This document shows positions 9,210 through 20,198 of a DNA stretch of 64,000 nucleotides, piece after piece (the stretch's first letter is position 1; each line of letters opens with the position of its first letter). The translations under genes were made by a program, and so were the position numbers. The stretch lies in contig NZ_JAGYHC010000001.1 of the NCBI RefSeq assembly GCF_019837165.1, positions 2,480,001 to 2,544,000 on the forward strand, given 5' to 3'. The notes below the pieces were generated by a model that worked only from the letters and a program-made list of their open reading frames with translations, was not told the origin of the DNA and did not search any database. This DNA comes from Virgibacillus sp. NKC19-3. Lineage in GTDB: Bacteria; Bacillota; Bacilli; Bacillales; Amphibacillaceae.

Positions 9210-9406
9210 GCCCTCTCAGAACACTTTTAATATATTTATGTTTATTTTTCCATTTTGGTACAGCACTTAACTTAAAATGAATCATTCATTTATTCTAATT
9301 TCCCCGAAGCTCTTAATTTTTAAACATGTTTTTTTCTGTACATTCCTTGACTAAAATGTAATAATTAATATCAATTATATGTCTGACATATGGAAAGGAT
9401 GGTAAC

Positions 9407-10024
9407 ATGTCATTTGAAGGTTTTACGAAGCATGATTTTAACTCATTTTTAATACATGATTTGGACGGGCGAATGGAAGCAATTCAAACACGTATCCAAC
9501 CAAAATTTCAGGAAATAGGAAGTTACCTTGCTGATTATTTATCTGCTGAACTAGGCAATGAAATGTATTTACATATTGCAAAACATGCGAGAAGAACCGT
9601 TAACCCACCAAACGATACATGGTTGGCAATTGCCGATAATAAACGAGGGTATAAAAAGCATCCGCATTTTCAGGTTGGTTTATTTGATGATCATGTTTTC
9701 ATTTGGCTGGCTTTCATTTATGAACTAGACCATAAACCCGCAATAGCTCAAAGCTTTATAGACGATTTTGAAAATATAAAACGACTTCCTAATAATTATG
9801 TCATTTCGCTGGATCATATGAAAAAAGATGCCATAAAACTGAAAGACCTGCAATTAAAGGATGTGGAGCGGTTTCGTGACGTGAAAAAAGCAGAGTTTCT
9901 CATAGGCCAGCATTTACCTGTTGATGATCCTCGCCTAACAAATGGTGATACATTTTTAGAGACGGCTAAAGAGACATACCATAAATTATTGCCTTTTTAC
10001 AAAAAAGCAATGGCAGCTAAATAA
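9407..10024 (+). CDS. yktB: YktB, UPF0637 (DUF1054) family protein
   Basis: 205 residues, soluble. The family pattern is clear: MSFEGFTKHDFNSFLIHDLD, then AKHARRTVNPPNDTWLAIA and the HPHFQVGLFDDHVFIWLAFI core. Function unknown. AAAGGATGG precedes ATG 9407. It converges with yktA over a strong shared terminator, as expected from the B. subtilis layout. Confidence 0.93.
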   Translation: MSFEGFTKHDFNSFLIHDLDGRMEAIQTRIQPKFQEIGSYLADYLSAELGNEMYLHIAKHARRTVNPPNDTWLAIADNKRGYKKHPHFQVGLFDDHVFIWLAFIYELDHKPAIAQSFIDDFENIKRLPNNYVISLDHMKKDAIKLKDLQLKDVERFRDVKKAEFLIGQHLPVDDPRLTNGDTFLETAKETYHKLLPFYKKAMAAK

Positions 10025-10030
10025 AAAGAA

Positions 10031-10058
10031 GAGGCAGCACGACTGAAGGTGCTGCCTC
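10031..10058. terminator. Terminator between yktB and yktA
   Basis: Perfect 10-bp stem GAGGCAGCAC / GTGCTGCCTC. The T tract is better on the minus strand, after yktA. Confidence 0.85.
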
Positions 10059-10326
10059 ATTTCATTGAAATGGAATTCGCTTTTGATTCTTTTGCCTTTT
10101 TAACTACACGATAGCTTGTATAGCCTGAAGCTGTTTCAAACTCCTTAAATAAGGTTTTTTCTTCACTTTTTGATGGCACAACTTGCTTAAATTTATTATA
10201 TCCGGCAAGTAATTCATCACGCTTCACTTGCTGCTCATATGCCTGTTCAATTAAACTGAAAAACTGAACGACAGCAACTATTTCCTTTTTCCCCCAACTT
10301 TCATCAATGGGATAATGATAATTCAT
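10057..10326 (-). CDS. yktA: YktA, UPF0223 family protein
   Basis: 89 residues, full length for UPF0223. MNYHYPIDESWGKKEIVAVV is the family N-terminus and RDELLAGYNKFKQVVPSKSE the conserved middle. Small soluble helical protein of unknown role. GAGGTGATTGATAA precedes ATG 10326. Confidence 0.92.
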   Translation of the reverse strand: MNYHYPIDESWGKKEIVAVVQFFSLIEQAYEQQVKRDELLAGYNKFKQVVPSKSEEKTLFKEFETASGYTSYRVVKKAKESKANSISMK

Positions 10327-10482
10327 TTATCAATCACCTCACATTTGGACTTGTTGATGATACATTTTATTTGTTCACCACTTATAACATTCGTTAGTAA
10401 TCATCCACTTAGTCCCTTTCTCTATACCCAATAGGATAAATTAATAAATATATATTATCATTAAATGATGAATGGTGCTATC

Positions 10483-10531
10483 GATCAGAAATAGAGAAGA
10501 GCTACGTCGCAGCTCTTCTCTATTTCTGATC
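10483..10531 (-). ncRNA. 21-bp hairpin directly after the SR1P stop, candidate 3' structure of an SR1-like RNA
   Basis: GATCAGAAATAGAGAAGAGCT (10483-10503) and its exact complement (10511-10531) flank the loop ACGTCGC. It begins two bases past the sr1p stop. Read from sr1p (minus strand) no T run follows; read on plus it is followed by TTTATTTTT. In B. subtilis the SR1P peptide is encoded inside the regulatory RNA SR1. That this transcript is also a base-pairing RNA is inference. Confidence 0.5.
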
Positions 10532-10532
10532 T

Positions 10533-10637
10533 TTATTTTTCATTACAAGTAGGACATGTTCCATATAGGGTAGTTACTTTTTCTTCATCATATGACTCAA
10601 TTACTTTATGACAATCCTGACAAATTATCGTTCCCAT
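10533..10637 (-). CDS. sr1p: SR1P family GapA-binding peptide
   Basis: 34 residues. It begins MGTIICQDC and contains DEEKVTTLYGTCPTC, so two Cys pairs (CxxC at residues 6-9 and 28-31) that could bind zinc. This is the SR1P pattern: in B. subtilis the SR1 RNA both pairs with ahrC mRNA and encodes this peptide, which binds GapA and affects RNase J1 (rnjA is in this window). AAGGAG lies nine bases before ATG 10637. B. subtilis places it between pdhD and speA/yktA; here it is next to yktA, and speA is absent. Confidence 0.82.
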   Translation of the reverse strand: MGTIICQDCHKVIESYDEEKVTTLYGTCPTCNEK

Positions 10638-10665
10638 TGGACCAGCTCCTTTTTATTTTATAATG

Positions 10666-10727
10666 TGTTATTCTAATTACATTATAATATGACACATTAA
10701 AAGTTACAACCCCAAATTAGAATAACA
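10666..10727 (-). promoter_or_regulatory. sr1p promoter with CcpN-type operator and flanking inverted repeat
   Basis: On the minus strand TTGTAA (10709-10704), 17 bases, TATAAT (10686-10681). The spacer and -10 contain TGTGTCATATT (10696-10686), an exact match to the CcpN consensus TRTGHYATAYW that represses SR1, gapB and pckA in B. subtilis. A perfect 13-bp inverted repeat (TGTTATTCTAATT at 10666-10678, its complement at 10715-10727) brackets the promoter, one arm just upstream of -35 and one over the likely start site. Confidence 0.75.
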
Positions 10728-10754
10728 TTATTTTAGATATGTTATATTTAAATA

Positions 10755-10787
10755 TTAAAAAACAGCTAACCAATTGGCTAACTGTTC
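10755..10787 (-). terminator. Terminator of the polysaccharide deacetylase gene
   Basis: Minus strand AACAGTTAGCC, loop AATT, GGTTAGCTGTT (11 pairs including two G-U), then TTTTTT. Confidence 0.8.
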
Positions 10788-10800
10788 TCTAATTCCCCTT

Positions 10801-11658
10801 TTACTCTGACTGCTTTTGTATTAAATCCGGATCAACCGGTTCAAATCCTTTATCACGTAATCCATTAACAATATCACTTAAAGCTGCTGCTGTCCATTCC
10901 CGGTCATGCATTAATAAATTCGAACCATTGCCTAAAAATTCGGTATTAACCATAATATCTGCAAGTGCATCTTTATCCATATATTGTTCATCCCAATCAT
11001 AGCCATAAGACCAATTCATTACTGTCATACCTTCATCTTCAACTACCTGTGTAGAGTAATCTGTATTCGCACCATGTGGAGCTCGGAAAAAGGATGGGCG
11101 CTCACCAATGATTTCCTCTACGCGATCATTTAAACTTACAATTTCCTCTTTTTGTTCTTCTTCCGATAACTCAGGTAACGTAGCATGACTATATGTATGA
11201 TTCCCAATTGCAAATCCCATGTCATGAATTTCGTTGAGCATCTCTTCCTCTTCCGTTGTCTCCAAAAAATGCCCATTCACGAAAAAGATTGCATCTGCGT
11301 CCATTTCGTCTAATGTTTCAGCCATTTCTAATGCGTGTTCATCCGGTGCATCATCTATCGTTACAAGCACAACTTCTTCATTTGCATCATCTATCGGCAC
11401 AACAGACCAATCCTCAGAAATTTTATATTCAGGCTCTTCCGATTCGGCAGCAATTTCCTCCTTTTCATCAGCCTCTTCTTGTTCTTCTGTATCTTCTTCC
11501 TTATTTTCCTGATTATTATCCTCTGTCTGTTCTTCCCTATTTTCATTTTCCTGCTCGTTAGATGAATCTGTATCCCCAGAAGCAGTTTCATCATTTCCGC
11601 CACATGCAGACAAAACGAATAATAGTGCAATGACCATGTAAATTAGCCTTTTTTTCAT
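10801..11658 (-). CDS. Lipoprotein polysaccharide deacetylase (NodB domain)
   Basis: 285 residues. Lipobox VLSAC at residues 15-19, then about 65 residues of Asp/Glu-rich linker (residues 25-78), then the NodB fold. Metal and catalytic motifs are kept: TIDDAPDE (usual TFDDG) near residue 100, HTYSH near 155-159, FFRAPHG near 191-197 and LLMHD near 250. The likely role is deacetylation of peptidoglycan or another cell-surface polymer outside the membrane. The very acidic linker suits a salt-adapted surface protein. Substrate cannot be told from sequence. Confidence 0.88.
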   Translation of the reverse strand: MKKRLIYMVIALLFVLSACGGNDETASGDTDSSNEQENENREEQTEDNNQENKEEDTEEQEEADEKEEIAAESEEPEYKISEDWSVVPIDDANEEVVLVTIDDAPDEHALEMAETLDEMDADAIFFVNGHFLETTEEEEMLNEIHDMGFAIGNHTYSHATLPELSEEEQKEEIVSLNDRVEEIIGERPSFFRAPHGANTDYSTQVVEDEGMTVMNWSYGYDWDEQYMDKDALADIMVNTEFLGNGSNLLMHDREWTAAALSDIVNGLRDKGFEPVDPDLIQKQSE

Positions 11659-11699
11659 TTTATGTAATTCCCCCCTTGTACATATATGTCATTATTCAT

Positions 11700-11999
11700 T
11701 ATAATAGATGAATATAGAAAATCCTACCCTAAATACCAATTTAAGGGTTTAGCTTTATTTTTATCGGGAATCCCAAATATAATAGTGGTTAGAATTTTTG
11801 ATCTGGTACAAACTAAAGATAATTTACCACCCGAAAATGGTTGAAACACCAAAATAGATACAACGGAAAACATGTTAATGGCTCAAGAAAAATGTTAAGA
11901 TTAGGGAGGGATCAACCAAAGCCGATGCAAAACGATCATTCAGGGAAATACCTAAGGTAGAAGATGGGCATTATTCATGATTAATCAATGTCGATAAAA
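11700..11999. other. Non-coding stretch between the deacetylase and BCCT genes
   Basis: About 300 bases with stops in all frames. I found no known RNA motif. Short charged frames exist around 11890-11980 but lack starts and ribosome sites, so it may hold decayed coding sequence. Confidence 0.3.
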
Positions 12000-12027
12000 T
12001 TGACATGGTGTCTACTTATGTTACACT
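12000..12027 (+). promoter_or_regulatory. Sigma-A promoter of the BCCT transporter gene
   Basis: TTGACA (12000-12005), 16-base spacer, TACACT (12022-12027). Confidence 0.6.
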
Positions 12028-12065
12028 ATAAGAGTTTTGACAGAAAATTGTAGGGAGGTCTTATT

Positions 12066-13696
12066 ATTAAATTCAAATCAATTACACCTGTTTTTTGGGT
12101 GTCTATGGCTCTAGTAACTGTATTTATCATTTGGGGAGCCTTTTTTCCGACAAATGTAGAATATGTATTAGGTTTGATTGATAGTTTTATTTCAGAAACA
12201 TTTGGCTGGTTTTACCTATTAGTTACGACAGGATTTGTATTACTTGCCTTGTTTTTGATTTTCGGACCATATGGAAAAATCAAGCTTGGAAAGCCTGACG
12301 ATAAGCCAGAATATAGTTATTTTACCTGGTTTGCTTTTTTGTTCACTGCTGGTATGGGAGTCGGACTCGTATTCTATGGAGTAACAGAACCTTTAACGCA
12401 TTTTTATACTCCTCCTTCTGCTGATCCCGAAACAACAGCAGCCGCAGAAGAAGCCATGCAGTACACGTTATTCCATTGGGGGCTACATCCATGGGCTACA
12501 TATGCTGTGCTTGCATTGACTCTAGCTTATTTTAAATTCCGTCACCGGGCACCTGCCTTGATTAGTTCTGCTTTTGCGCCACTTTTTGGCGACCGCGTTA
12601 AAGGTCCTTTGGGAATTGGTATTGATACACTCGCCGTTTTTGCTACTGTATTTGGTATTGCGACATCACTTGGTCTCGGCGCAACGCAAATCACTGCCGG
12701 GTTGAGCTTTACCTTTGAAGCAATTCCAAATACACTTACAGTTAATTTAATTGTCATTTTCGTTGTCACTGTACTATTTATCCTTTCAGCTACTACTGGA
12801 ATCAACCGAGGCATTCGTTACCTGAGCTGGGCAAATATTGTTCTTGCCATTGCATTAATGGTCTTTGTATTTATTCTTGGGTCTTCTGTACAGATGATCG
12901 AGTCTTTTACAACAACCATGGGTAACTATTTGCAAAATCTTCCAAGTATGACATTAGGTATGAATGCATTTACCGGTGATAGAGAATTTCTTAATGCATG
13001 GACACTATTTTACTGGTCTTGGTGGATCGGCTGGTCCCCATTTGTCGGAACCTTTATCGCTCGAGTTTCCAGAGGAAGGACCATTCGAGAATTCGTCATC
13101 GGAGTAACTGCTGTGCCAGTTGTATTCAGCGCCCTATGGTTCTCTATTTTTGGTGTTGCCGGACTGGAAATGGATGCAGCTGAAGGCGGCATTATCCATC
13201 AGTTAATGAATGAGCTGGGAAATGAGGTAGCTTTATTTGCATTTCTTGAGTCACAGCCTATGGCAGCCGTTGTTATCGGTGTCGCAGTGCTCTTGATTTC
13301 CTCCTTCTTTATTACATCTGCTGATTCCGGTACATTTGTGCTTAGTATGTTGACAACCGGAGGGAGATTAAATCCTGGCATGGGGATTAAAGCTGTCTGG
13401 GGATTATCCTCGCCGCAATCGCTGCTGTTCTACTGTGGTCCGGGGGATTATCGGCACTTGAAATGGCCATGTTGATTGCTGCTTTCCCATTTGGGATTTT
13501 AATGATCTTTATGTGTATTTCCCTTTTCAAAGCACTGAAAAGCGAACATGGTATTTTGCTAATGGAACACAAGCAGCGCGAACATGATCCGAAATTCCGA
13601 GAAAAACAGAAAAAAGAACTAAGAAAAATGCGCAAAGGATTTGAAGAAACACTTCCTGATGCTGAAGATGCTGATGAAGAAGAAAGAGAATCTTAA
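12066..13696 (+). pseudogene. BCCT family glycine betaine/choline-type transporter, ATT start and one frameshift
   Basis: The reading frame gives a BCCT (OpuD-like) sodium-coupled osmolyte carrier with about 12 membrane segments and the family signature FYWSWWIGWSPFVGTFIARV near 13000-13070. Two faults are visible. First, the perfectly spaced ribosome site GGGAGG (12053-12058) points to ATT 12066, giving xKFKSITPVFWVSMALV; no ATG/GTG/TTG fits. Second, at the G run 13399-13402 the frame breaks: KAVWG must continue as IILAAIAAVLLWSGG in another frame, which needs one more G; the tail then runs to 13696 with an acidic end. A homopolymer sequencing error could explain the shift, and ATT can start translation rarely (infC), so the gene may still be active. 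Confidence 0.75.
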
Positions 13697-13700
13697 TGAG

Positions 13701-13749
13701 AAAAGCTGTCCAGAAAAAGTGATTGAGTCTCACTCTGGACAGCTTTTTG
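13701..13749. terminator. Bidirectional terminator, BCCT gene / DUF4317 gene
   Basis: AAAAGCTGTCCAGA pairs exactly with TCTGGACAGCTTTT, with A and T runs on either side. Confidence 0.88.
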
Positions 13750-13759
13750 TTAGTAAATA

Positions 13760-14956
13760 TTAGTTCTCCTCATCATCCGGCGCTTTTTGAAATAAGGCTT
13801 CCGGGACCATTTCAAAGCCTTCAATCACTGTGTTTTCTTCTACTTCCATCATCAAGTAACGTTTCCCATTGAAATGGACTTGACGAACATAACTTAAGTC
13901 TTGTGGACTTATGGAGATATTTGCTATTTTCGTTTCTATTTTGATCGACTTTGAATTATAGTTTGGTACGATATTATTGGCTTTAAACTCATACTTTTCA
14001 TCATCAATCACCGTTTTAAAAGCGGATTCTACCTTTTCCGTATTAACCTCTTCTATTCCACTACTTGTTAAGATGTCTTCAACATCTTTATAGTCTAATT
14101 TCGGTGTATCCTCTTCTTCATTCTCTTCTGCGACCCGATGAATTTCATCATATACATTCGAAAGTGTGGACGTATTGATTGCCTGATCACCGGCTACTTT
14201 TTTCACAACCTCCTCAAAGACCAATTTATCTTGTGCAGCCGTCATGATCTCTTCTGCATTCAAGACTTCTTCTATAAAATGATAATCGGGTTCATTCTTC
14301 TTCCCTGACGTATAAAGGACATGATTTACGTCCTGCGCATTATCCGTAATAGAAGGAAATAAAAATCCGGATATAGGAGATTTCAAGTTGATAATAGGAT
14401 CTACAACAATATTATATTTAAATTCCTTTTCAACATAATCAAACAATAATTCTTTTTTCGGATCCTGCGTTTTATTTATGCTGCATAAAATAAAAGGATG
14501 GGAATAAACGGTATCACGTTCACTTTCCTCCGCCTCGTCACTTTTGTTCTTCATCGGTTTCATATATTCTCCCCGAATAAAACTTATAACAATATCCATT
14601 TCATATTGTTTATCTTTCAGCATCTTTTCTACAAGCCTAAGCATATACTCCTTCCATTCCTCTGTATCATTACTCAAAAGGCCTTGATGGAGAATGAGTT
14701 GACTGCTGTCCTCCACATCACGCTGAAACTTTAATTCAAATAATTTTTCATCCAATTGACCAGATAGTACTTTCTTAAAGTTATCCATAAACAATTCTTG
14801 TTGCTCCGTCTCCAGTATTTCAAATCGTGAGCTCTGGTGATGATAAATATCACTGGATTCTTTCATGATATACACATTAAATATTTCATGTATTTTCAAT
14901 AAATCATTATCCACTTTAAATTGTCTGCGGATAGTTGCTATGTCATTTTTGTCCAA
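13760..14956 (-). CDS. DUF4317 domain protein
   Basis: About 399 residues, soluble and acidic. The family N-terminus (x)DKNDIATIRRQFKVDND and IHEIFNVYIMKES is clear, followed by ELFMDNFKKVLSGQLDEKLF. The start is best placed at TTG 14956: AGGAG lies about ten bases upstream and the family begins at this point; an in-frame codon at 15004 would add 16 unusual residues. Function unknown. It stands between pdhD and the BCCT gene, where B. subtilis has slp and speA. Confidence 0.82.
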   Translation of the reverse strand: MDKNDIATIRRQFKVDNDLLKIHEIFNVYIMKESSDIYHHQSSRFEILETEQQELFMDNFKKVLSGQLDEKLFELKFQRDVEDSSQLILHQGLLSNDTEEWKEYMLRLVEKMLKDKQYEMDIVISFIRGEYMKPMKNKSDEAEESERDTVYSHPFILCSINKTQDPKKELLFDYVEKEFKYNIVVDPIINLKSPISGFLFPSITDNAQDVNHVLYTSGKKNEPDYHFIEEVLNAEEIMTAAQDKLVFEEVVKKVAGDQAINTSTLSNVYDEIHRVAEENEEEDTPKLDYKDVEDILTSSGIEEVNTEKVESAFKTVIDDEKYEFKANNIVPNYNSKSIKIETKIANISISPQDLSYVRQVHFNGKRYLMMEVEENTVIEGFEMVPEALFQKAPDDEEN

Positions 14957-15159
14957 AGTTGTTTCACTCCTAAATTGGGTTATCTGCATGGATTTTTCAT
15001 ACACGCATATTCTATTATTTTATCATAGAATAGAACTTTTTTTCCTATCGTTTAATCATTTGCTACTGTCCTTTAGATTAAATGAGTTATTACTATTTTC
15101 TTAATAAATTCTCATTCGAATTAAATACCGATAAAAGAACACTGAAATTCATAAGCATT

Positions 15160-15200
15160 AAAAAACTCCCTGCTGGTAGATAACCAGCAGGGAGTTTTTT
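15160..15200 (-). terminator. Terminator of the pdhABCD operon
   Basis: ACTCCCTGCTGGT pairs with ACCAGCAGGGAGT around a short loop; T run on both sides, in position for pdhD. Confidence 0.9.
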
Positions 15201-15212
15201 ACACAAAACCTT

Positions 15213-16619
15213 TTACATAGTATGAATTGGGGTTCCTAAAGCTACTTCTGCAGCTTCCATCGTAATCTCACCAAGTGTTGGATGTGCATGAACGGTTAAG
15301 GAAATATCTTCAGCAGTCATACCTGCTTCAATCGCCAATCCGACCTCTGCAACCATATCACTTGCATTCGGTCCGGCAATTTGAGCTCCAATCACTAATC
15401 CATCCTCTTCACGTGTTACTAGTTTCATGAAACCATCGCTATCATTTAGTGATAAGGCACGTCCGTTGGCTGCAAATGGGAATTTAGATGCTTTTGCTTT
15501 ATATCCAGCATCTTTCGCTTCTTTTTCAGTATAACCTACAGATGCAAGTTCAGGGTCTGTGAACGCAACAGCAGGCATTCCAATATAGTCAACTTCGGAT
15601 TTTTCACCACTGATCACTTCAGCTGCTATTTTTCCTTCATAAGAAGCTTTATGCGCAAGCGGTGAGCCTGGTACGATATCACCAATTGCATAGATGTTAT
15701 CGATATTTGTACGGCTTTGCTTATCCACTTTTACTAAACCTTTGTCGTCAGTTTCAATACCTACTTGCTCTAAACCAATTTCCTCTGTATTTGGACGACG
15801 ACCTACTGTAACTAATACGTAATCTGCTTCGATCGTTTCTTCTTTACCGTCAACTTCATAGCTAACAGTTACGCCATCTTTGGATTCCTCGGCACCTTTA
15901 GCCATTGCTTTCGTGACAACTTTGACATCTTTTTGCTTCAGACGTTTTTTAACAACTTGTTTCATTTGTTTTTCAAAACCACCAAGTATATCGTCAGCAC
16001 CTTCTAAGATGGTAACGTCTGTCCCGAAGTTCGCATAGGCAGAACCAAGTTCGGTGCCCACATAACCGCCACCGATGACAACCATTTTCTTAGGAACTTC
16101 TTTAAGATCAAGCGCACCGGTGGAATCCAGTACACGGTCAGAGAATTTAAAACTAGGAATTTCGATTGGTGATGATCCAGTTGCTATAATACAATTATTA
16201 AATTTATAGGTTTGCGAATTCTTTTCATCCATAATTTTTGCCGAATTTTTATCAACAAAATATGCTTCCCCTTTTACAATATCTACTTTATTCCCTTTCA
16301 AAAGACTCTCAACACCTGAAGTAAGTTTATTAACTACTTTGCCTTTCCATTCTTGAACTTTGGAAAAGTCTACAGAAACATTTTCCGTTGAAATACCCAG
16401 TTCTTCATTGCCGCGAGCATGTTCCGTTAAGTGTCCTGCTTGAATCAATGCTTTTGATGGAATACATCCAACGTTTAGACAAACCCCGCCGAGTGCTCCT
16501 TTATCAACAATAGTAACCTTTTGTCCTAATTGCGCTGCACGAATCGCAGCTACATAACCGCCTGGCCCGGCTCCTACAACCAGCGTGTCTACCTCAATTG
16601 GAAAGTCTCCTACTACCAT
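15213..16619 (-). CDS. pdhD: Dihydrolipoyl dehydrogenase, E3 of pyruvate dehydrogenase
   Basis: 468 residues, full length. FAD motif [10 protein letters not shown] (residues 16-25), redox disulfide [13 protein letters not shown] (residues 42-54), NAD motif [10 protein letters not shown] near 185, and the C-terminal catalytic HAHPTLGE near 445. Reoxidises the lipoyl groups of E2 and passes electrons to NAD+. Start ATG 16619; its ribosome site GGAGGCG is made by the last codons of pdhC. Last gene of pdhABCD, before a strong terminator. Confidence 0.97.
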   Translation of the reverse strand: MVVGDFPIEVDTLVVGAGPGGYVAAIRAAQLGQKVTIVDKGALGGVCLNVGCIPSKALIQAGHLTEHARGNEELGISTENVSVDFSKVQEWKGKVVNKLTSGVESLLKGNKVDIVKGEAYFVDKNSAKIMDEKNSQTYKFNNCIIATGSSPIEIPSFKFSDRVLDSTGALDLKEVPKKMVVIGGGYVGTELGSAYANFGTDVTILEGADDILGGFEKQMKQVVKKRLKQKDVKVVTKAMAKGAEESKDGVTVSYEVDGKEETIEADYVLVTVGRRPNTEEIGLEQVGIETDDKGLVKVDKQSRTNIDNIYAIGDIVPGSPLAHKASYEGKIAAEVISGEKSEVDYIGMPAVAFTDPELASVGYTEKEAKDAGYKAKASKFPFAANGRALSLNDSDGFMKLVTREEDGLVIGAQIAGPNASDMVAEVGLAIEAGMTAEDISLTVHAHPTLGEITMEAAEVALGTPIHTM

Positions 16620-16623
16620 AAAT

Positions 16624-17907
16624 CTACGCCTCCATCATAATTAATTGTGGATCACTTAGTACTCGTTTGATTTGATTTAGAGCTAATTGTGCCGTAGCCC
16701 CATCAACAATACGGTGATCAAAGCTCAATGATAATGTTAATACTGGTGCAACTACTATCTCTCCATCTCTAACAATTGGCTTTTCAGCAATACGACCGAT
16801 TCCAAGAATGGCAGCTTCCGGATAGTTAAGGACAGGTGTAAACCATTGTCCACCAGCTGATCCAATATTTGAGATGGTATTTGAAGCACCTTTCATTTCA
16901 TCTGGTTTCAGTTTACCATCTCTTGCCTTTTCACCCAACTCATTAACCTCTTGAGAAATGGCAAAGATGGATTTACGATCGGCATCTTTGACTACTGGCA
17001 CCATTAGGCCCCTGTCTGTATCTGCCGCGATACCAATATTATAATAGTGCTTGTGTATTATTTCATCCGTTTCTTCATCGATGGAAGCATTCATAATTGG
17101 ATACTTTTTCGAAGCAGAAATTAATGCTTTTACAACATAAGGCATATACGTTAATTTAATATCTTGGTCTGCTGCGACCGGTTTAAATTTCTTACGATGT
17201 GCCACTAGATCCGTAACATCCACTTCATCGTGTAAGGTGACATGTGGAGCTTTCGTTTTGGAATTAACCATTGATTTGGCAATTGATTTACGAATACCGG
17301 ACATTTTTTCACGTGTTTGAGGATATTCTGCTTGTGGAGCAGCAGCCGTTTGTTTTTCTTCTTGAACTCCTGTTTCCTCTGTCGTATCAGCTGTGTCCAC
17401 TTGCTGATCACCACTTAAGAAGTTATCAATATCTTCTTTTAAAATGCGGCCGTTTTTACCGGTGCCATTTACTGCCTGAATCTTCACATCATTATCACGC
17501 GCATATTTTCTCACGGATGGCATTGCTATGACACGCTTTTCATCTGCCTCCCCGTCATCGCTTTGAACCGTTTGTTTTTCTTGCTCTTTGGCCTCTTCAT
17601 CTTTTGAAGTTGTATCCGCTACTTCTTCTCCGCTGTCTTCAGAAGCATCCGCATCATCGGATTCGTATCCTTCTGCATCAAATGTAATTAGTGTATCGCC
17701 AACAACTGCTACGTCTTCTTCTTTTGCGTGAATCTGTTTAACCGTTCCTTCTACCGGTGAAGGAATTTCAACAACCGATTTATCATTTTGTACTTCACAT
17801 AATACGTCGTCTTCTTTTACCTCATCGCCTTCTTTGACAAACCATTTCACGATTTCGCCTTCATGAATTCCTTCACCAATATCAGGCAGTTTAAATTCGT
17901 AAGCCAT
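16624..17907 (-). CDS. pdhC: Dihydrolipoyl acetyltransferase, E2 of pyruvate dehydrogenase
   Basis: 427 residues. One lipoyl domain (residues 1-77, lipoyl lysine in [11 protein letters not shown]), an acidic Glu/Asp/Thr-rich linker (80-125), the E1/E3-binding domain (about 128-165, [11 protein letters not shown]...[12 protein letters not shown]), a second linker, and the catalytic core (about 195-427) with the active-site DHRIVDGA near 395. Forms the cube or dodecahedral core of the complex. AGGAGG precedes ATG 17907; 24 bases separate it from pdhB. Confidence 0.97.
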   Translation of the reverse strand: MAYEFKLPDIGEGIHEGEIVKWFVKEGDEVKEDDVLCEVQNDKSVVEIPSPVEGTVKQIHAKEEDVAVVGDTLITFDAEGYESDDADASEDSGEEVADTTSKDEEAKEQEKQTVQSDDGEADEKRVIAMPSVRKYARDNDVKIQAVNGTGKNGRILKEDIDNFLSGDQQVDTADTTEETGVQEEKQTAAAPQAEYPQTREKMSGIRKSIAKSMVNSKTKAPHVTLHDEVDVTDLVAHRKKFKPVAADQDIKLTYMPYVVKALISASKKYPIMNASIDEETDEIIHKHYYNIGIAADTDRGLMVPVVKDADRKSIFAISQEVNELGEKARDGKLKPDEMKGASNTISNIGSAGGQWFTPVLNYPEAAILGIGRIAEKPIVRDGEIVVAPVLTLSLSFDHRIVDGATAQLALNQIKRVLSDPQLIMMEA

Positions 17908-17931
17908 TATTATTTACCTCCTATCACGATT

Positions 17932-18909
17932 TTAATAATCAATTACGGTATTTACTTTTTCTATGATGTCTTTTTCGTTAGGTAACCATATTTCTTCCGC
18001 TTCAGAGAATGCATAAACCGTATCCGGTGCTGTAACACGTAATACAGGGGCTTCCAAGTGCATGATTGCTCTCTCTTGAATTTCAGCAACGACATTTGCA
18101 GCGACACCTGCTTGACGTTGTGCTTCCTGAACAACAATTGCATGATTTGTTTTCTTCACAGACTCAATAATTGTTTCGATATCAATCGGTGAGACGGTGC
18201 GAAGATCAATAACCTCTGCATCTATATCGTTTTTTTCAAGTTCGTCTGCCGCCTTTAAAGCCGAATGGACCATTGCCCCATAGGCAATAATACTCACGTC
18301 TTTTCCTTCGCGTTTTACATCAGCTTTCGTGAGATCAACGGTATATGCCTCTTCTGGTACTTCTCCACGGAAAGAACGATACAGTTTCATATGTTCTAAA
18401 AATAGAACCGGATCATTGTCACGAATAGCTGAAATTAATAAGCCTTTCGCATCGTATGGTGTGGAAGGAATAACAACTTTCATACCCGGTTGTTGTGCAA
18501 TTAATCCTTCTAGTGAATCTGCGTGTAGCTCAGGTGTATGCACACCACCACCAAACGGCGCACGAATAGTTATCGGAGCGTTGTGTGCCCCACCGGTGCG
18601 ATAACGCATACGAGCCATCTGGCCATTAATAGAGTCCATTGCTTCAAATACGAAGCCGAAGAATTGAATTTCCATTACCGGGCGATAGCCTTGCAAACCA
18701 AGACCGATTGAAAGACCGCCAATACCGGATTCAGCTAATGGCGTATCAAATACACGTTCTTCACCAAACTCATCTTGCAGGCCTTCTGTTGCGCGGAATA
18801 CGCCACCATTTTGGCCAACATCTTCACCAAATACAAGTACATTCTCGTCATTTTTTAATTCCGTCTGCATTGCATTGGTGATTGCTTTAATCATTGTCAT
18901 TTGTGCCAT
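17932..18909 (-). CDS. pdhB: Pyruvate dehydrogenase E1 beta subunit
   Basis: 325 residues, full length. Thiamin-diphosphate dependent E1 beta: [17 protein letters not shown] near residue 28, [20 protein letters not shown], and the [11 protein letters not shown] segment. Works with PdhA to decarboxylate pyruvate and acetylate the E2 lipoyl arm. AAGGAG before ATG 18909 lies over the end of pdhA, so translation is probably coupled. Confidence 0.97.
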   Translation of the reverse strand: MAQMTMIKAITNAMQTELKNDENVLVFGEDVGQNGGVFRATEGLQDEFGEERVFDTPLAESGIGGLSIGLGLQGYRPVMEIQFFGFVFEAMDSINGQMARMRYRTGGAHNAPITIRAPFGGGVHTPELHADSLEGLIAQQPGMKVVIPSTPYDAKGLLISAIRDNDPVLFLEHMKLYRSFRGEVPEEAYTVDLTKADVKREGKDVSIIAYGAMVHSALKAADELEKNDIDAEVIDLRTVSPIDIETIIESVKKTNHAIVVQEAQRQAGVAANVVAEIQERAIMHLEAPVLRVTAPDTVYAFSEAEEIWLPNEKDIIEKVNTVIDY

Positions 18910-18912
18910 TGA

Positions 18913-20001
<1,089 letters not shown>

Positions 20002-20198
20002 TCACCTCTTCCTTTCTTTATCTCCATTTTTATATTTCCTTACTAGCCTTCCCAAATAAGAAAAAAATCTGTACCATTTTTATCCCTTACTTCATGTACC
20101 CTTTTCACGTGTTCATTAATCACATAATGGAATGGAATTGTATATATCTGTTACATAATTTAAGTAAATTTTATTGGTACAATTTTTAATCTAGTTAA

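Noticed and set aside
11234-11630. Several overlapping open frames opposite the deacetylase linker
   Set aside because: They are by-products of the low-complexity Asp/Glu-rich linker codons and lack starts with ribosome sites.
11790-11985. Possible riboswitch or gene remnant upstream of the BCCT transporter
   Set aside because: It lies upstream of the best promoter, so it is not a leader; no c-di-AMP or glycine riboswitch landmarks; translations give only short pieces.
14957-15004. 16-residue N-terminal extension of the DUF4317 protein
   Set aside because: The ribosome site AGGAG lies inside this stretch and points to TTG 14956, where the family normally begins.
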